DNA of 55,209 nucleotides from Oerskovia merdavium (GCF_014836755.1 NZ_JACSQF010000020.1:4929-60137); one strand, 5' to 3'; counted from the first letter of the stretch, positions 1 through 11,199 are shown. A program made the numbers and translations. The notes: generated by a model from the letters alone, not told the origin.

Positions 1-35
1 CCCCCCCCCCCCGGGCCGTCGGAGGAGAGCGCCGC

Positions 36-875
36 TCAGAGGCGACGCTCCCGACGGAACAGCGAGCGGGCCCACACGTAGCCGGCGACGCCGATCACGA
101 CGCACCACGCCACGGCCTGCACCGCGGTGGAGCCCTCGAGGCCCGCACCGCCCGCGAGCAGGCCGCGCACGGTGTCGATGATGGGCGTGAACGGCTGGTG
201 CTCGGCGAACCAGCGCACGGCGGTCGGCATGGTCTCGACGGGCACGAACCCGCTGCCGAGGAACGGCAGGAGCAGCAGGATCATGGGGGTGTTGCTCGCG
301 GTCTCGACGCTGCGCGCGTTGAGCCCCATGGCGACGCACAGCCAGTTGAGGGCGATCCCGAGCAGGACGAACAGGCCCAGCAGCGCGAGCCAGTCGAGCG
401 CGTCGGCCTCGGGGCGGTAGCCCATCGCGACCGCGGCACCCAGCACGAGCACGAGCGCGATCAGGGCCTGGACGACGAACCCGAGCACGTGGCCGGACAG
501 CACCGACCCGGGCGAGATCGCCATGGTCTTGAACCGGGCCATGATGCCGCTCGCAGCATCCATGGCGGCGCTCACGGCGACCGACGTCGCTCCTCCGACC
601 ACGGTGATGACGAGGAGCGTGGGCGTGATGTAGTCCAGGTAGGCGGCGCGTCCGTCGGCACCGGGCGTGACCCCGGGGGCGACGCCCGCGCCGAACGCCC
701 CGCCGAACACGTACACGAACAGCAGGAGCATGACCAGGGGGCCGGCGACGATGAACATCGTCAGTCCCGGGTAGCGCACCGCGCGCAGCAGGCTGCGGCG
801 CAGCATCGTCAGGACGTCGGCGAGCGGTCGAGGTCGCGCGACGGTGGTGGGGGCGGTGGTGGCGATGGCGGTCAT
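36..875 (-). CDS. ABC-2 type transporter permease (DrrB-like)
   Basis: Membrane half of an ABC exporter, expected to move a drug, lipid or peptide-like substrate across the plasma membrane together with the ATPase encoded just upstream. The 279-residue product has six hydrophobic segments: one near residue 45, two flanking the middle, an LLGLFVLLGIALNWL segment, an ILLLLPFLGSGFVP segment typical of ABC-2 permeases, and a C-terminal helix before a basic RRERRL tail. The ATG overlaps the stop of the ATPase gene (ATGA), so the two are translationally coupled. A longer reading frame runs upstream through the ATPase gene but is only a shadow. The substrate cannot be told from sequence. Confidence 0.93.
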   Translation of the reverse strand: MTAIATTAPTTVARPRPLADVLTMLRRSLLRAVRYPGLTMFIVAGPLVMLLLFVYVFGGAFGAGVAPGVTPGADGRAAYLDYITPTLLVITVVGGATSVAVSAAMDAASGIMARFKTMAISPGSVLSGHVLGFVVQALIALVLVLGAAVAMGYRPEADALDWLALLGLFVLLGIALNWLCVAMGLNARSVETASNTPMILLLLPFLGSGFVPVETMPTAVRWFAEHQPFTPIIDTVRGLLAGGAGLEGSTAVQAVAWCVVIGVAGYVWARSLFRRERRL

Positions 876-1672
876 CGGACGTTCTCCTTGTCCTGTGTCG
901 TTCCGGTCTCTTCGTCGGTGGTCGGTTCGGTCAGCGCCAGGAACACCTCGTCGAGCGAGCCGGCGTCGTGCACGGCCTTGAGCTCGGCGGGCGTGCCCTC
1001 GGCGACGACGCGCCCGTCGTGCAGGACGGCGACCGAGTCGGCGAGCCGGTCGGCCTCCTCGAGGTACTGCGTGGTCAGCAGGATCGTGGTGCCGCCTGCG
1101 ACGAGGGCCCGCACCTCGTCCCACAGGGTGATGCGGCTGCGCGGGTCGAGGCCCGTGGTCGGTTCGTCGAGGAACACGACCGACGGCGTCCCGACGAGCG
1201 TCATCGCGAGGTCGAGCTTGCGCTTCATGCCGCCCGAGTAGGTGGCCACGGGCTTGCCCGCGGCCTCGGCGAGTCCGAACTGCTCGAGCAGGTCGGCCGT
1301 CCGGCGGCGGCCGGCCGCCCGGCCCAGGTGGTTCAGGTCGGCCATGAGACGCAGGTTCTCGGTGCCGGTGAGGAGCTCGTCGACCGCGGTGATCTGACCG
1401 GTCACGCCGATCGAGGCGCGCACCGCGTCGGGCTCGCGAGCCACGTCGTGACCCGCGACCCGCACCGTGCCGGCATCCGCCGCCAGGAGGGTCGACAGGA
1501 CGCCGACCGTGGTGGTCTTGCCGGACCCGTTCGGGCCGAGGAGCGCGGTCACGGTCCCGGCAGGGACCACGAGGTCGACCCCGTCGAGCACGAGCTGCTT
1601 GCCGGACTTCGACGCGTAGGACTTGCGCAGGCCGGCGACCTCGATCGCGGGCCCGCGGGCTGTGGTGGTCAT
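872..1672 (-). CDS. ABC transporter ATP-binding protein (DrrA-like)
   Basis: Cytoplasmic ATPase of the exporter; it hydrolyses ATP to drive the permease encoded next. The 266 residues contain Walker A GPNGSGKT (about 46-53), the signature YSGGMKRKLDLA, Walker [14 protein letters not shown] and the H-loop region LTTQYLEEADRLAD. The C-terminal SLDEVFLALT stretch is typical of the DrrA daunorubicin-resistance family. The ATG at 1672 is preferred over an in-frame start 19 codons earlier because AAGGAGAAGCCC lies directly in front of it. It is the third gene of a minus-strand operon and overlaps the permease start by 4 bases. Confidence 0.95.
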   Translation of the reverse strand: MTTTARGPAIEVAGLRKSYASKSGKQLVLDGVDLVVPAGTVTALLGPNGSGKTTTVGVLSTLLAADAGTVRVAGHDVAREPDAVRASIGVTGQITAVDELLTGTENLRLMADLNHLGRAAGRRRTADLLEQFGLAEAAGKPVATYSGGMKRKLDLAMTLVGTPSVVFLDEPTTGLDPRSRITLWDEVRALVAGGTTILLTTQYLEEADRLADSVAVLHDGRVVAEGTPAELKAVHDAGSLDEVFLALTEPTTDEETGTTQDKENVR

Positions 1673-1753
1673 GGGCTTCTCCTTCGATGGTGGTGGACGT
1701 GCGGGTGGAGCGACGATCAGATGGGGCACGGAGTGCGGAAGGCTGGGAGACGT

Positions 1754-2602
1754 TCAGGCGTGCGGCCGGCGGACGACGACGTCGCCGTAGCTCGTGCCGG
1801 CACGGACCTCGACGGTCAGGTCGCTCTCGTCGGGCCCGGCCGCGTCCTGCAGGAGGTTGCGGACGGCGCCGTGCTGCGACGTCGCGTCGAGCCATGCGGC
1901 GGTCCCCTCGGGGACCCCGACCTCGATCGAGCCGTACGAGCTCTCGAGCTGGACGCGACCGCTCGCTGCCTGCTCGACACGGATGTTCCCGTGCGCGCAC
2001 CTCGCGACGGTGTCGCCGAGCGAGCGGTCGATCGCGATCTCCCCGTGGGCGCCGTTCACCTGCAGGCTCCCGGTGGTCTGCCCGATCTCGGTCGTGCCGT
2101 TCGGGACCTTGACGACCGCGTCGCCGTCGAGCGCGCGGGCGCGCAGTCCTCCCGCCGAGACCACGGCGTCGACGGCGCCGGAGACCCTGCCCACGGTGAG
2201 CGAGCCCGCCGAGACCTTGATGTCGAGGCGTTCGACGTCGTCGAGCCGGGCGTTGCCGCCGTTGAGGTTCAGGTCGACCACACCCAGCCTGCCCTCGGCG
2301 TACAGCGAGCCCGCCTTGCCGCGGAGGTTCGACCCGGCAGGGAGCTCGATGGTGACCTTGGCGCCGCCCGACGCGAACGGCAGGACGTACTGCTTCCACG
2401 AGCTGGGGTAGACGATCCTGATCGTGTCGCCGTCACGCTCGACGCGAGTCTCCTCGGCGGCTCGCACCGAACCGGACTTGGTCGGGTCGGCCGGCAGCAC
2501 GGTCACGACGACGTCGTCGCGCTCGCCGGCGACCACGTACAGGTTGCCGAACGGGACGTCGATGACGACCGGGACGGGGGTGGGGGCAGCGAAAGTGGGC
2601 AT
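1754..2602 (-). CDS. DUF4097 family beta-helix protein
   Basis: Protein of unknown function with the DUF4097 repeat pattern. Most of the 282 residues are short beta strands with repeated G-S/N-x-x-V turns (for example GNARLDDVERLDIKVSAGSL), which predicts a right-handed beta-solenoid. There is no signal peptide or membrane segment, so it is likely cytoplasmic or part of a complex. The ATG at 2602 has a good CTGGAGGATCC ribosome site. It sits between the ribbon-helix-helix regulator and the ABC exporter, an arrangement seen for DUF4097 genes in envelope-stress or drug-response operons. A role in sensing or tuning the exporter is inference. Confidence 0.85.
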   Translation of the reverse strand: MPTFAAPTPVPVVIDVPFGNLYVVAGERDDVVVTVLPADPTKSGSVRAAEETRVERDGDTIRIVYPSSWKQYVLPFASGGAKVTIELPAGSNLRGKAGSLYAEGRLGVVDLNLNGGNARLDDVERLDIKVSAGSLTVGRVSGAVDAVVSAGGLRARALDGDAVVKVPNGTTEIGQTTGSLQVNGAHGEIAIDRSLGDTVARCAHGNIRVEQAASGRVQLESSYGSIEVGVPEGTAAWLDATSQHGAVRNLLQDAAGPDESDLTVEVRAGTSYGDVVVRRPHA

Positions 2603-2676
2603 GACGGATCCTCCAGAGGGCTGTTCTTGTCCGCCCCGTGGTGGCGGGGCGCCGGGATGTGGTGTCGGGTGGTGTG

Positions 2677-3189
2677 TCAGCGCACCCAGCCGGTCACACG
2701 ACCGGAGGTGCTCGTGGCCCGGACGGGCGGGCGGGACGTGGCGGCAGGTGCGAGCGCCGAGGCGACCGCACGCACGAGCCACGTGTTGACGGACGTGCCC
2801 TCACGAGCGGCCGCTTCCTCGACCTGCGCCTTGAGCTGGTCGGGGAGTCGGAGGGTCGTGCGGGACGTGCTCACGTCGTCGGCGTCGAAGACCGCCGCGC
2901 GGGCGGGCTCCGCAGGTGGGGCGGCCGCTTCCTCGAAGCGCGCGCTCGGGGCCGGGGTCACGACGAACTCGGGGTCACGACCGCGCAGCCGCACGTCGAC
3001 CGCGCCCGGGGCGAGCTCGGCCGTGATCTCGTCGGCCGCGGTCGAGAGCGCCTCGAGCAGGACGAGACGGACGGCTGCGTCGAGCGGGGCCGTCAGACGA
3101 CCAGCCATCTCTCGTGCCTCGTCCCCGCCTGCGGCGGCCGCGGTGGCGAGCTGGTGCTGCAACTCGTCGACATATCTCGTCAGTTCCAT
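2677..3189 (-). CDS. Ribbon-helix-helix (HicB/Arc-like) transcriptional regulator
   Basis: Probable autoregulatory DNA-binding protein of 170 residues. The C-terminal part (about 111-146) has a ribbon-helix-helix pattern: the strand TTLRLPDQLK, a helix QVEEAAAREG, then SVNTWLVRAVASAL, as in HicB/Arc-type antitoxins. The N-terminal 70 residues are helical and of unknown role. No HicA-like toxin is adjacent, so it is better read as the regulator of the DUF4097-ABC exporter operon it begins. The promoter carries a perfect TGACACCA-TCAG-TGGTGTCA palindrome between a -35 and a -10 that ends 6 bases before the ATG, fitting autorepression and leaderless translation. Confidence 0.85.
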   Translation of the reverse strand: MELTRYVDELQHQLATAAAAGGDEAREMAGRLTAPLDAAVRLVLLEALSTAADEITAELAPGAVDVRLRGRDPEFVVTPAPSARFEEAAAPPAEPARAAVFDADDVSTSRTTLRLPDQLKAQVEEAAAREGTSVNTWLVRAVASALAPAATSRPPVRATSTSGRVTGWVR

Positions 3190-3195
3190 GACGTC

Positions 3196-3225
3196 ACTAT
3201 GACACCATCAGTGGTGTCACGGCAA
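3196..3225 (-). promoter_or_regulatory. Leaderless promoter of the regulator-exporter operon
   Basis: On the minus strand a TTGCCG -35 (3225-3220) and a CATAGT -10 (3201-3196) are separated by 18 bases. The -10 ends six bases before the ATG at 3189, so transcription should begin at or next to the start codon. The operator palindrome fills the space between the two boxes. Confidence 0.6.
3200..3219. promoter_or_regulatory. Perfect operator palindrome for the RHH regulator
   Basis: TGACACCA, a 4-base spacer TCAG, then TGGTGTCA form a perfect 8+8 inverted repeat. Further half-sites lie at 3254-3261 (TGGTGTCA) and 3300-3307 (TGACACCT), towards the UvrA-like gene. Ribbon-helix-helix dimers usually bind such arms in tandem. 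That the neighbouring regulator binds here is inference. Confidence 0.75.
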
Positions 3226-3502
3226 GAGATATGGCGTCACTTCTTTGACGGAGTGGTGTCATCGAGACGTCACGGTAACGTTTCTGCAGGTCAGGGCGCT
3301 GACACCTCCTACCCTGCCTGCCCAGCCCACCGAGCAGGAATCGAGAAGCCCGACGTGGGTGGCCCCGGCTAGCGTGTCTCACGGACCAGTCCGCGCGTCA
3401 CCTCAGACCCTGCGTGCGGAGCAGGTCCGGCCGTCCGACGATGGACGGACCACGTCCGGCGCCACCGGCAGGGATCGCGACCTGCCCACCAGGAGGAGAC
3501 AG

Positions 3503-5893
<2,391 letters not shown>

Positions 5894-5920
5894 CGGGAGC
5901 ACTGCCCGGTACGGGACGTG

Positions 5921-5975
5921 CCCGTGCCCGACGGCGCCGCTCACCCGCGCGGTGAGCGGCGCCGTCGGGCACGGG
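5921..5975 (+). terminator. Strong intrinsic terminator hairpin
   Basis: A perfect 24-bp stem (arms 5921-5944 and 5952-5975) with a 7-base loop starts 27 bases after the UvrA-like stop codon. There is no T-tract, as is common in actinobacteria. It can also stop transcripts from the convergent arylsulfatase gene. Confidence 0.9.
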
Positions 5976-6051
5976 CCGGCAGGGCAACGCGGCGCGCACC
6001 GCGGCACAGCGCCGCGGGCGACGCGGCCTCACCACTCCCCCGGTGCGCCCC

Positions 6052-8418
6052 TCACTGCCTTGCCATGGCGATGCGCAGGCGCTCGTCGGGGTCGATGAAG
6101 TGGTCGTGGTCGTCGGTCCCCAGGTCGATCTGCACCCAGTGGATCTTGCCCGTGAAGCGGCTCGACCGCGGCGAGTAGTCCGGGCTGACCGGTGTCCCCG
6201 ACTCGTACCCGACGTCCGTCGTCTCGTCGGCGGAGAAGACCATGGCCTGGGTCGCGCCGACCCGGCCGGTGCCCACGGGGGTGCCGTCGTGGAAGAGCGT
6301 CACGTCGCCTCCCTTGGCGAGCCCTCCGCCGTCGTACGCGAACTCCATGCGGACCTGGTGCGTGCCCTCCGGGACCGTGGCCTGCGCCTCGGTCGCGAAC
6401 TCCTGGATGCCCAGGACGTTGTAGACGAACTTCAGCCTGCCCTCCTTGGCGTACAGGCTCCAGCCGCCGAACCTCCCGCCCTGCGCGATGATCACACCGT
6501 CCGCACCGGAGGCCGGGACCTCGATCTCCGCGGTCACGGAGAACGACTTGTTCTTGATGTTCACGACACTGTTCTCCGAGAGCCGCCCCATCCCGGCGAA
6601 CAGCAGCTGGCTGTTCCCGTGGACGAGGGTCGGGCGCCCGGCGGTCTCGGGGTTCAACCGGTCCGCGGTCCGGTCGTCGAGCGGGAGCACGTCGTACTTG
6701 ACCGCCTCGATGAGCCACAGGCGCTGGAGGGAGTGCAGCCGTTCGGGCTGCTCGGCGGACAGGTCGTGCGCCTGGCTGTAGTCGGTGCTGCCGTCGTAGA
6801 GCTCCCAGACGTCGTCGTCGAACGCGACGGCTGACCCGCCGACCATGTCCCACGGCGTGCGGTGCTTGGTGACCGCGCTCCACCCCTTGTGGTAGATCCC
6901 CCGGTTGCCGAACATCTCGAAGTACTGGAGGTCGTGGCGCTCGGGCGCGTCTGCGTCGTCGAACGCGTAGAGCATGCTCGTGCCCTCCATGGGTGACTGG
7001 AGCACGCCGTTGACCTGGGTGGGCTCGGGCAGGCCCGCGGCCTCGAGGATCGTGGGGGCCACGTCGATGCAGTGCGTGAACTGCGAGCGCAGCCCGCCGG
7101 TGTCCGTGATGCGCCGGGGCCAGTGCACGACGGTCCCGTTGCGCGTCCCTCCCCAGTGCGAGGCGACCTGCTTGGTCCACTGGAAGGGGGTGTCCATGGC
7201 CCAGGCCCAACCCACGGCGTAGTGGTTGTACGACGACGGCGAGCCGAGCTCGGCCAGCTTGGACGCCATGAACTCGGGTGTCTCGAGCGCCGCCATGCCG
7301 TTGAAGTTGGCCATCTCGTTGAACGCGCCGTTGATCGTGCCCTCGGCCGAGGCGCCGTTGTCCCCGATCACGTAGTAGATGAGGGTGTCGTCGAGCACCC
7401 CCAGGTCCTCGATCGCGTCGACGACCCGGCCCACGTGGTGGTCGGCGTGCTCGAGGAAGCCCGCGTACACCTCCATCTCCCGCTCGAGCACGGGCCTGAG
7501 GTCGTCCGGCATGTCGTCCCACGCCGGGATCTCGGCGTGGCGCGGCGTGAGCTCGGCCTCGGGCGGGATCACACCGAGCTCCTTCTGACGCGCGAACGTG
7601 CGCTCGCGCTGGACGTCCCAGCCGTCCGCGAACCGGCCCGCGTACCGGTCGGCCCACTCCTGCGGGACGTGGTGCGGGGCGTGCGTCGCGCCCGGAGCGA
7701 AGTAGGCGAAGAAGGGCTTGTCCGGCATGAGCGCCTTCTGCGTCCGGATCCAGCTGATCGCCCGGTCGGCGAGGTCCTCGGTCAGGTGGTACCCCTCCTC
7801 GGCGGTCCTCGGGGGTTCGACGGGCGTCGTGCCCTCGTAGAGCGCCGGCTCCCACTGGTTGTTCTCGCCGCCGATGAAGCCGTAGAACGTCTCGAACCCT
7901 CCGCCGACGGACGGCCAGGCATCGAACGGCCCCATGGGCGAGGACTGCCAGACCGGGACCTCGTGGCACTTGCCGAACTGCGCCGTCGAGTAGCCGTTGA
8001 GCTTGAGCGTCATCGCGAGCGGCGCCTTGGTGTTGGGCTTGAGCGAGCTGTTCCCGGGCGCCGACGTCGCGGTCTCGGTGATGCTGCCCATGCCGACCGA
8101 GTGGTGGTTTCTCCCGCTGAGCATCGCGGCCCGGGTGGGGGCGCACAACGCCGTGGTGTGGAAGCGGTTGAACGTCAGCCCGCCGGCCGCCAGCCGCTCC
8201 GCGGTCGGAGTGTGGCACGGCCCCCCGAACGCGCTCGACGCACCGAAGCCCACGTCGTCGAGCAGGACGATCAGCACGTTCGGTGCGCCCTCGGGCGGGC
8301 GCAGCGGCTCGATCGGCGGGTAGGACGTGTCGGGGTCCTTGGCGTCGTACGTCGTCAGCCCGGGCCGAGGGCGGTCCGGGATGGGCAGCATGGTGCGGGC
8401 GTGCTGGTCGGGACGCAT
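6052..8418 (-). CDS. Type I arylsulfatase
   Basis: Hydrolyses sulfate esters using a formylglycine made from cysteine. The 788-residue product has the metal-binding DD pair at 54-55 (VLLDDVGFG) and the modification site C92-A-P-T-R inside LCAPTRAAMLSGRNHH. A GDNG motif provides further metal ligands. The last 200 residues form a beta-rich module with jelly-roll-like strands. No signal peptide is seen, so it may act in the cytoplasm. No formylglycine-generating enzyme is encoded in this window, so the modification must come from elsewhere. GGAGCT precedes the ATG. It is divergent from a MalT-like regulator and shares upstream sequence with the CMD-like gene, suggesting common control. Confidence 0.93.
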   Translation of the reverse strand: MRPDQHARTMLPIPDRPRPGLTTYDAKDPDTSYPPIEPLRPPEGAPNVLIVLLDDVGFGASSAFGGPCHTPTAERLAAGGLTFNRFHTTALCAPTRAAMLSGRNHHSVGMGSITETATSAPGNSSLKPNTKAPLAMTLKLNGYSTAQFGKCHEVPVWQSSPMGPFDAWPSVGGGFETFYGFIGGENNQWEPALYEGTTPVEPPRTAEEGYHLTEDLADRAISWIRTQKALMPDKPFFAYFAPGATHAPHHVPQEWADRYAGRFADGWDVQRERTFARQKELGVIPPEAELTPRHAEIPAWDDMPDDLRPVLEREMEVYAGFLEHADHHVGRVVDAIEDLGVLDDTLIYYVIGDNGASAEGTINGAFNEMANFNGMAALETPEFMASKLAELGSPSSYNHYAVGWAWAMDTPFQWTKQVASHWGGTRNGTVVHWPRRITDTGGLRSQFTHCIDVAPTILEAAGLPEPTQVNGVLQSPMEGTSMLYAFDDADAPERHDLQYFEMFGNRGIYHKGWSAVTKHRTPWDMVGGSAVAFDDDVWELYDGSTDYSQAHDLSAEQPERLHSLQRLWLIEAVKYDVLPLDDRTADRLNPETAGRPTLVHGNSQLLFAGMGRLSENSVVNIKNKSFSVTAEIEVPASGADGVIIAQGGRFGGWSLYAKEGRLKFVYNVLGIQEFATEAQATVPEGTHQVRMEFAYDGGGLAKGGDVTLFHDGTPVGTGRVGATQAMVFSADETTDVGYESGTPVSPDYSPRSSRFTGKIHWVQIDLGTDDHDHFIDPDERLRIAMARQ

Positions 8419-8481
8419 GAGAGCTCCGCTCGGTCGGGCACGAGGACATGGATACCTTTCACGGTAGGGACGGGTGCTCGT

Positions 8482-8529
8482 GCGCGCATCACCCAGTCCA
8501 CGTGATCACCGGCGCCACGGGTGCTGTCC
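8482..8529 (-). promoter_or_regulatory. Candidate regulatory segment upstream of the arylsulfatase
   Basis: This 48-base segment aligns without gaps to 11261-11308 (33 of 48 positions, including a 12-base identical start GCGCGCATCACC). Both lie upstream of minus-strand genes in the same orientation, on either side of the LAL regulator gene. It contains CACGTG followed by ATCACC. Binding by the regulator is inference. Confidence 0.5.
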
Positions 8530-8612
8530 GCCCGCGCCCACGGGTCGGTTCCGTCGGAGATCCAGTCCGGAGGACACGCAACGGAAGACCAGCGCGGCGC
8601 GGGCCTGCGCCC

Positions 8613-8618
8613 TATGGT
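8613..8618 (+). promoter_or_regulatory. -10 box of the LAL regulator (leaderless)
   Basis: TATGGT ends six bases before the GTG at 8625, so the transcript likely starts at the start codon. No ribosome binding site is visible. Confidence 0.55.
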
Positions 8619-8624
8619 GTGAAG

Positions 8625-10874
8625 GTGAACGGCGAGCCGGGGACGGCACGGGGGACCGAGCAGATCGACGGACTGCTCCTCGAGGCCAAGTTCGCCGTGC
8701 CGAAGCGGCACGCCCCGGTCGTGAGCCGGGCCCACCTGATCGACGCGACCCGTGCGAGCGGTCGGCGCGTCGTGGGGGTCACGGCGCCGCCCGGCTACGG
8801 GAAGTCGACCCTGCTGGTCGAGTGGGCCGAGCGTGACCCCCGTCCCGTCGCGTGGATCACGCTCGACCGGCTCGACGACGACCCGGCGAGGCTGCTCGTC
8901 GTGCTCGCCTCGGCCTTCGCACGCCTGGGCGAGGGGCGCCCCGACCTCGTGGCGGACATGGTCGGACCTGACACGTCGCTCCTCGGGCGGGCAGCGCCCC
9001 GGCTGGCGTCGGCCCTGCGCTCGAGCCCCGAGCCGTTCGTCCTCGCGCTCGACGACCTGCACGAGGTGCGGTCGACGGCCTGCCACGACGTGCTGGGCGT
9101 GGTGCTCGAGGGCATCCCCGAGGGATCCCAGCTGGTCGCGGCGAGCAGGGACGAGCAACCCCACCTCGCGCGCCTGCGCGCGGCGGGCGAGTCGGTCGAG
9201 ATCGTCGCGGAGGACCTCGCGCTCGACGTCTCGGGTACCGAGCAGGTCTTCGCCGCCTCGCAGGTCACGCTCACGCGGGACGTCGCGACGAGCGTGACCG
9301 AGCGGACCGAGGGCTGGCCCGTCGGCGTGTACCTCGCCTCGCTCGTGGCCGCGGACGACGGCTCGGGCCCCGAGACCGTGACCGGCACCGACCGTTACGT
9401 CGCGGACTACCTCCAGCGTGAGTCGTTCCGTCGGCTGTCCGCCGAGACCCGGCTGTTCCTGCGGCGCACCGCGGTGCTCGACGAGCTCGGCGCACCGTTG
9501 TGCGACGCACTGCTCGGGGTCCGCTCCTCGACCCGGATCCTGCGGGCGATCGAGACCTCGCACCTCTTCCTCGTCCCTGTCGACCGGCACCGGCAGTGGT
9601 TCCGCTACCACGCACTGTTCCGCGAGTTCCTCCTCGACGAGCTCCTCGTGACCGAGCCCGAGCTCGCCGACGCCCTTCGGACGCGGGCCGCCGACTGGTA
9701 CGAGGAGAACGGCTCGCCCGAACGCGCGATCGAGATGCTGCTCGCGACCCCCGACGTCGAGCGGACCTCCCGGCTCGTCGCGCGCGTCGTGATGCCCCAC
9801 GTCCAGGCAGGCCGGGTCACCACGATCGACCGCTGGCTGGCAGCGCTCGGGGACGAGGCCATCACGAAGTACCCGCCGCTCGCGGTGCTCGCGGGCCTGG
9901 TCGCGGTGCACGAGGGGCACGCGGCCACGGCCGAGCGGTGGGGAGCCGTGGTCGACGCGGCCTCGTTCGACGGCGAACCGGTCGACGGGACCGCCTCGTT
10001 CGCGTCGGCGCGCGCCATGTTCCGGGCGCTGCGCTGCCCCGACGGACCCCAGCAGATGCTCGACGACGTCGGCACCGCCCTGGACTGCGAGCCCGCGTGG
10101 AGCCCGTGGCGGGACACGGCGCTCGCCCTGAGCGGTGACGCCCTGCGTCTCGTCAGGGACGAGGACGCGGCGACCGACCAGCTCGAGCAGGCCGCTGCGG
10201 CGGCCGAGGAGCTCGACCACGCGAGCACGCTCGTGCTCGCCGAGGCCCAGCTCGCGCAGCTCGACATGGATCACGACCGGTGGGCGCGCGCGGGCGACCG
10301 GGTCCTCCGGCTCCTCGACGTGATCGATGCACGCCGGATGCACGACTACCCGACGAGCGCCCTCGGGTTCGCGCTGGCCGCGCGGTACCGCCACCATGCG
10401 GGCGACCTCGCGGGAACGCGCGCGCTGCTCACCCGGGCGATGCGTGCACGGACCTTCAGCACGTACGCGTTCCCGACGCTCGCGGTCCGCACCCGGCTCC
10501 AGCTCGCCCGGACGAGCTGGGCCACCGCTGACGCCTCGACCGTCAACCACCTCCTGCGGGAGATCGACGACGTGCTGCTACGTCGCCCGGCGCTCGGCGC
10601 GCTCGCGGACGAGGCGGTCGAGCTGCGCCGTGCGTTCGACGCAGCCTCGCGCGCAACGGCCCTGCCGACGTCGGGCACCCCCCTGACCCCCGCCGAGCTG
10701 CGCCTCCTGCCCTACCTGCAGACCCACCTGACGATCCGCGAGATCGGGGAGCGGCTCTTCGTGTCCCGGAACACGGCCAGCTCGGAGATCGGGTCCATCT
10801 ACCGCAAGCTCGGGGTCTCGAGCCGGAGCGACGCCGTGCGCACCGCGATCGACCGAGGGCTGCTGGGCGCCTGA
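8625..10874 (+). CDS. MalT/LAL-type LuxR family transcriptional regulator
   Basis: Large ATP-dependent transcriptional activator of 749 residues. The N-terminal STAND NTPase has Walker A PPGYGKST and the following LVEWAERDPRPVAWITLD typical of MalT. The middle is alpha-helical and repeat-like. The C-terminal LuxR helix-turn-helix spans the last 65 residues (LTPAELRLLPYLQTH to VSSRSDAVRTAI). The GTG at 8625 is chosen because a TATGGT -10 lies six bases upstream; a GTG at 8619 is possible and longer frames have no support. It lies between the divergent arylsulfatase and a convergent CMD-like gene, which share a related upstream segment and may be its targets. The inducer is unknown. Confidence 0.85.
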   Translation: MNGEPGTARGTEQIDGLLLEAKFAVPKRHAPVVSRAHLIDATRASGRRVVGVTAPPGYGKSTLLVEWAERDPRPVAWITLDRLDDDPARLLVVLASAFARLGEGRPDLVADMVGPDTSLLGRAAPRLASALRSSPEPFVLALDDLHEVRSTACHDVLGVVLEGIPEGSQLVAASRDEQPHLARLRAAGESVEIVAEDLALDVSGTEQVFAASQVTLTRDVATSVTERTEGWPVGVYLASLVAADDGSGPETVTGTDRYVADYLQRESFRRLSAETRLFLRRTAVLDELGAPLCDALLGVRSSTRILRAIETSHLFLVPVDRHRQWFRYHALFREFLLDELLVTEPELADALRTRAADWYEENGSPERAIEMLLATPDVERTSRLVARVVMPHVQAGRVTTIDRWLAALGDEAITKYPPLAVLAGLVAVHEGHAATAERWGAVVDAASFDGEPVDGTASFASARAMFRALRCPDGPQQMLDDVGTALDCEPAWSPWRDTALALSGDALRLVRDEDAATDQLEQAAAAAEELDHASTLVLAEAQLAQLDMDHDRWARAGDRVLRLLDVIDARRMHDYPTSALGFALAARYRHHAGDLAGTRALLTRAMRARTFSTYAFPTLAVRTRLQLARTSWATADASTVNHLLREIDDVLLRRPALGALADEAVELRRAFDAASRATALPTSGTPLTPAELRLLPYLQTHLTIREIGERLFVSRNTASSEIGSIYRKLGVSSRSDAVRTAIDRGLLGA

Positions 10875-10878
10875 GCGC

Positions 10879-11199
10879 TCACCCGGGCTCCCGGGCGTCA
10901 AAGGGGTCGAACCCGAGGGCGAGGGCGAGCTTGGGGGCTGCGGCGACGACGCTCGGCAGGCCGACGATCGGGATGGTCGCCGACAGGACGTCGACGATCT
11001 CGGCCGTGGTCGCCCCGGCGTTGACGGCGTCGTCGACCTCGCTGCCCCAGGTCGGCTCGGCCCCTCCGACCGCGACGAGCGCCGCCAGGCGGACGAGGGC
11101 GAGGGTCTTGGGATCGAGGACCACCTCTTCGACCTCCAGGTCCTCCTCGAGCCGTGCGTCGTTGGCGGCGAAGCGCCGTAGTCGGTCGGTGTAGTCCAC
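10879..11199 (-). CDS. Carboxymuconolactone decarboxylase-like protein without active-site cysteines
   Basis: Small helical protein (106 residues) with the CMD/AhpD core: VVLDPKTLALVRLAALVAVGG, then AVNAGATTAEIVDVLSATIPIVG. It contains no cysteine, so the AhpD-type CxxC peroxidase chemistry is impossible; it is closer to the CMD branch. The GTG at 11199 follows AAGGGGACGAC. It converges on the LAL regulator: the two stop codons are the arms of the 10-base palindrome TGAGCGCTCA at 10872-10881. Its upstream region resembles that of the arylsulfatase, pointing to co-regulation. The substrate is not known. Confidence 0.8.
   Translation of the reverse strand: MDYTDRLRRFAANDARLEEDLEVEEVVLDPKTLALVRLAALVAVGGAEPTWGSEVDDAVNAGATTAEIVDVLSATIPIVGLPSVVAAAPKLALALGFDPFDAREPG

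Noticed and set aside
1673-1729. An upstream in-frame start adding 19 residues to the ABC ATPase
   Set aside because: The extension is Pro-rich, without family similarity, and the internal ATG has a perfect ribosome site.
2677-3189. HicAB-type toxin-antitoxin pair
   Set aside because: Only a ribbon-helix-helix protein is present. No small HicA-like or other toxin reading frame lies on either side.
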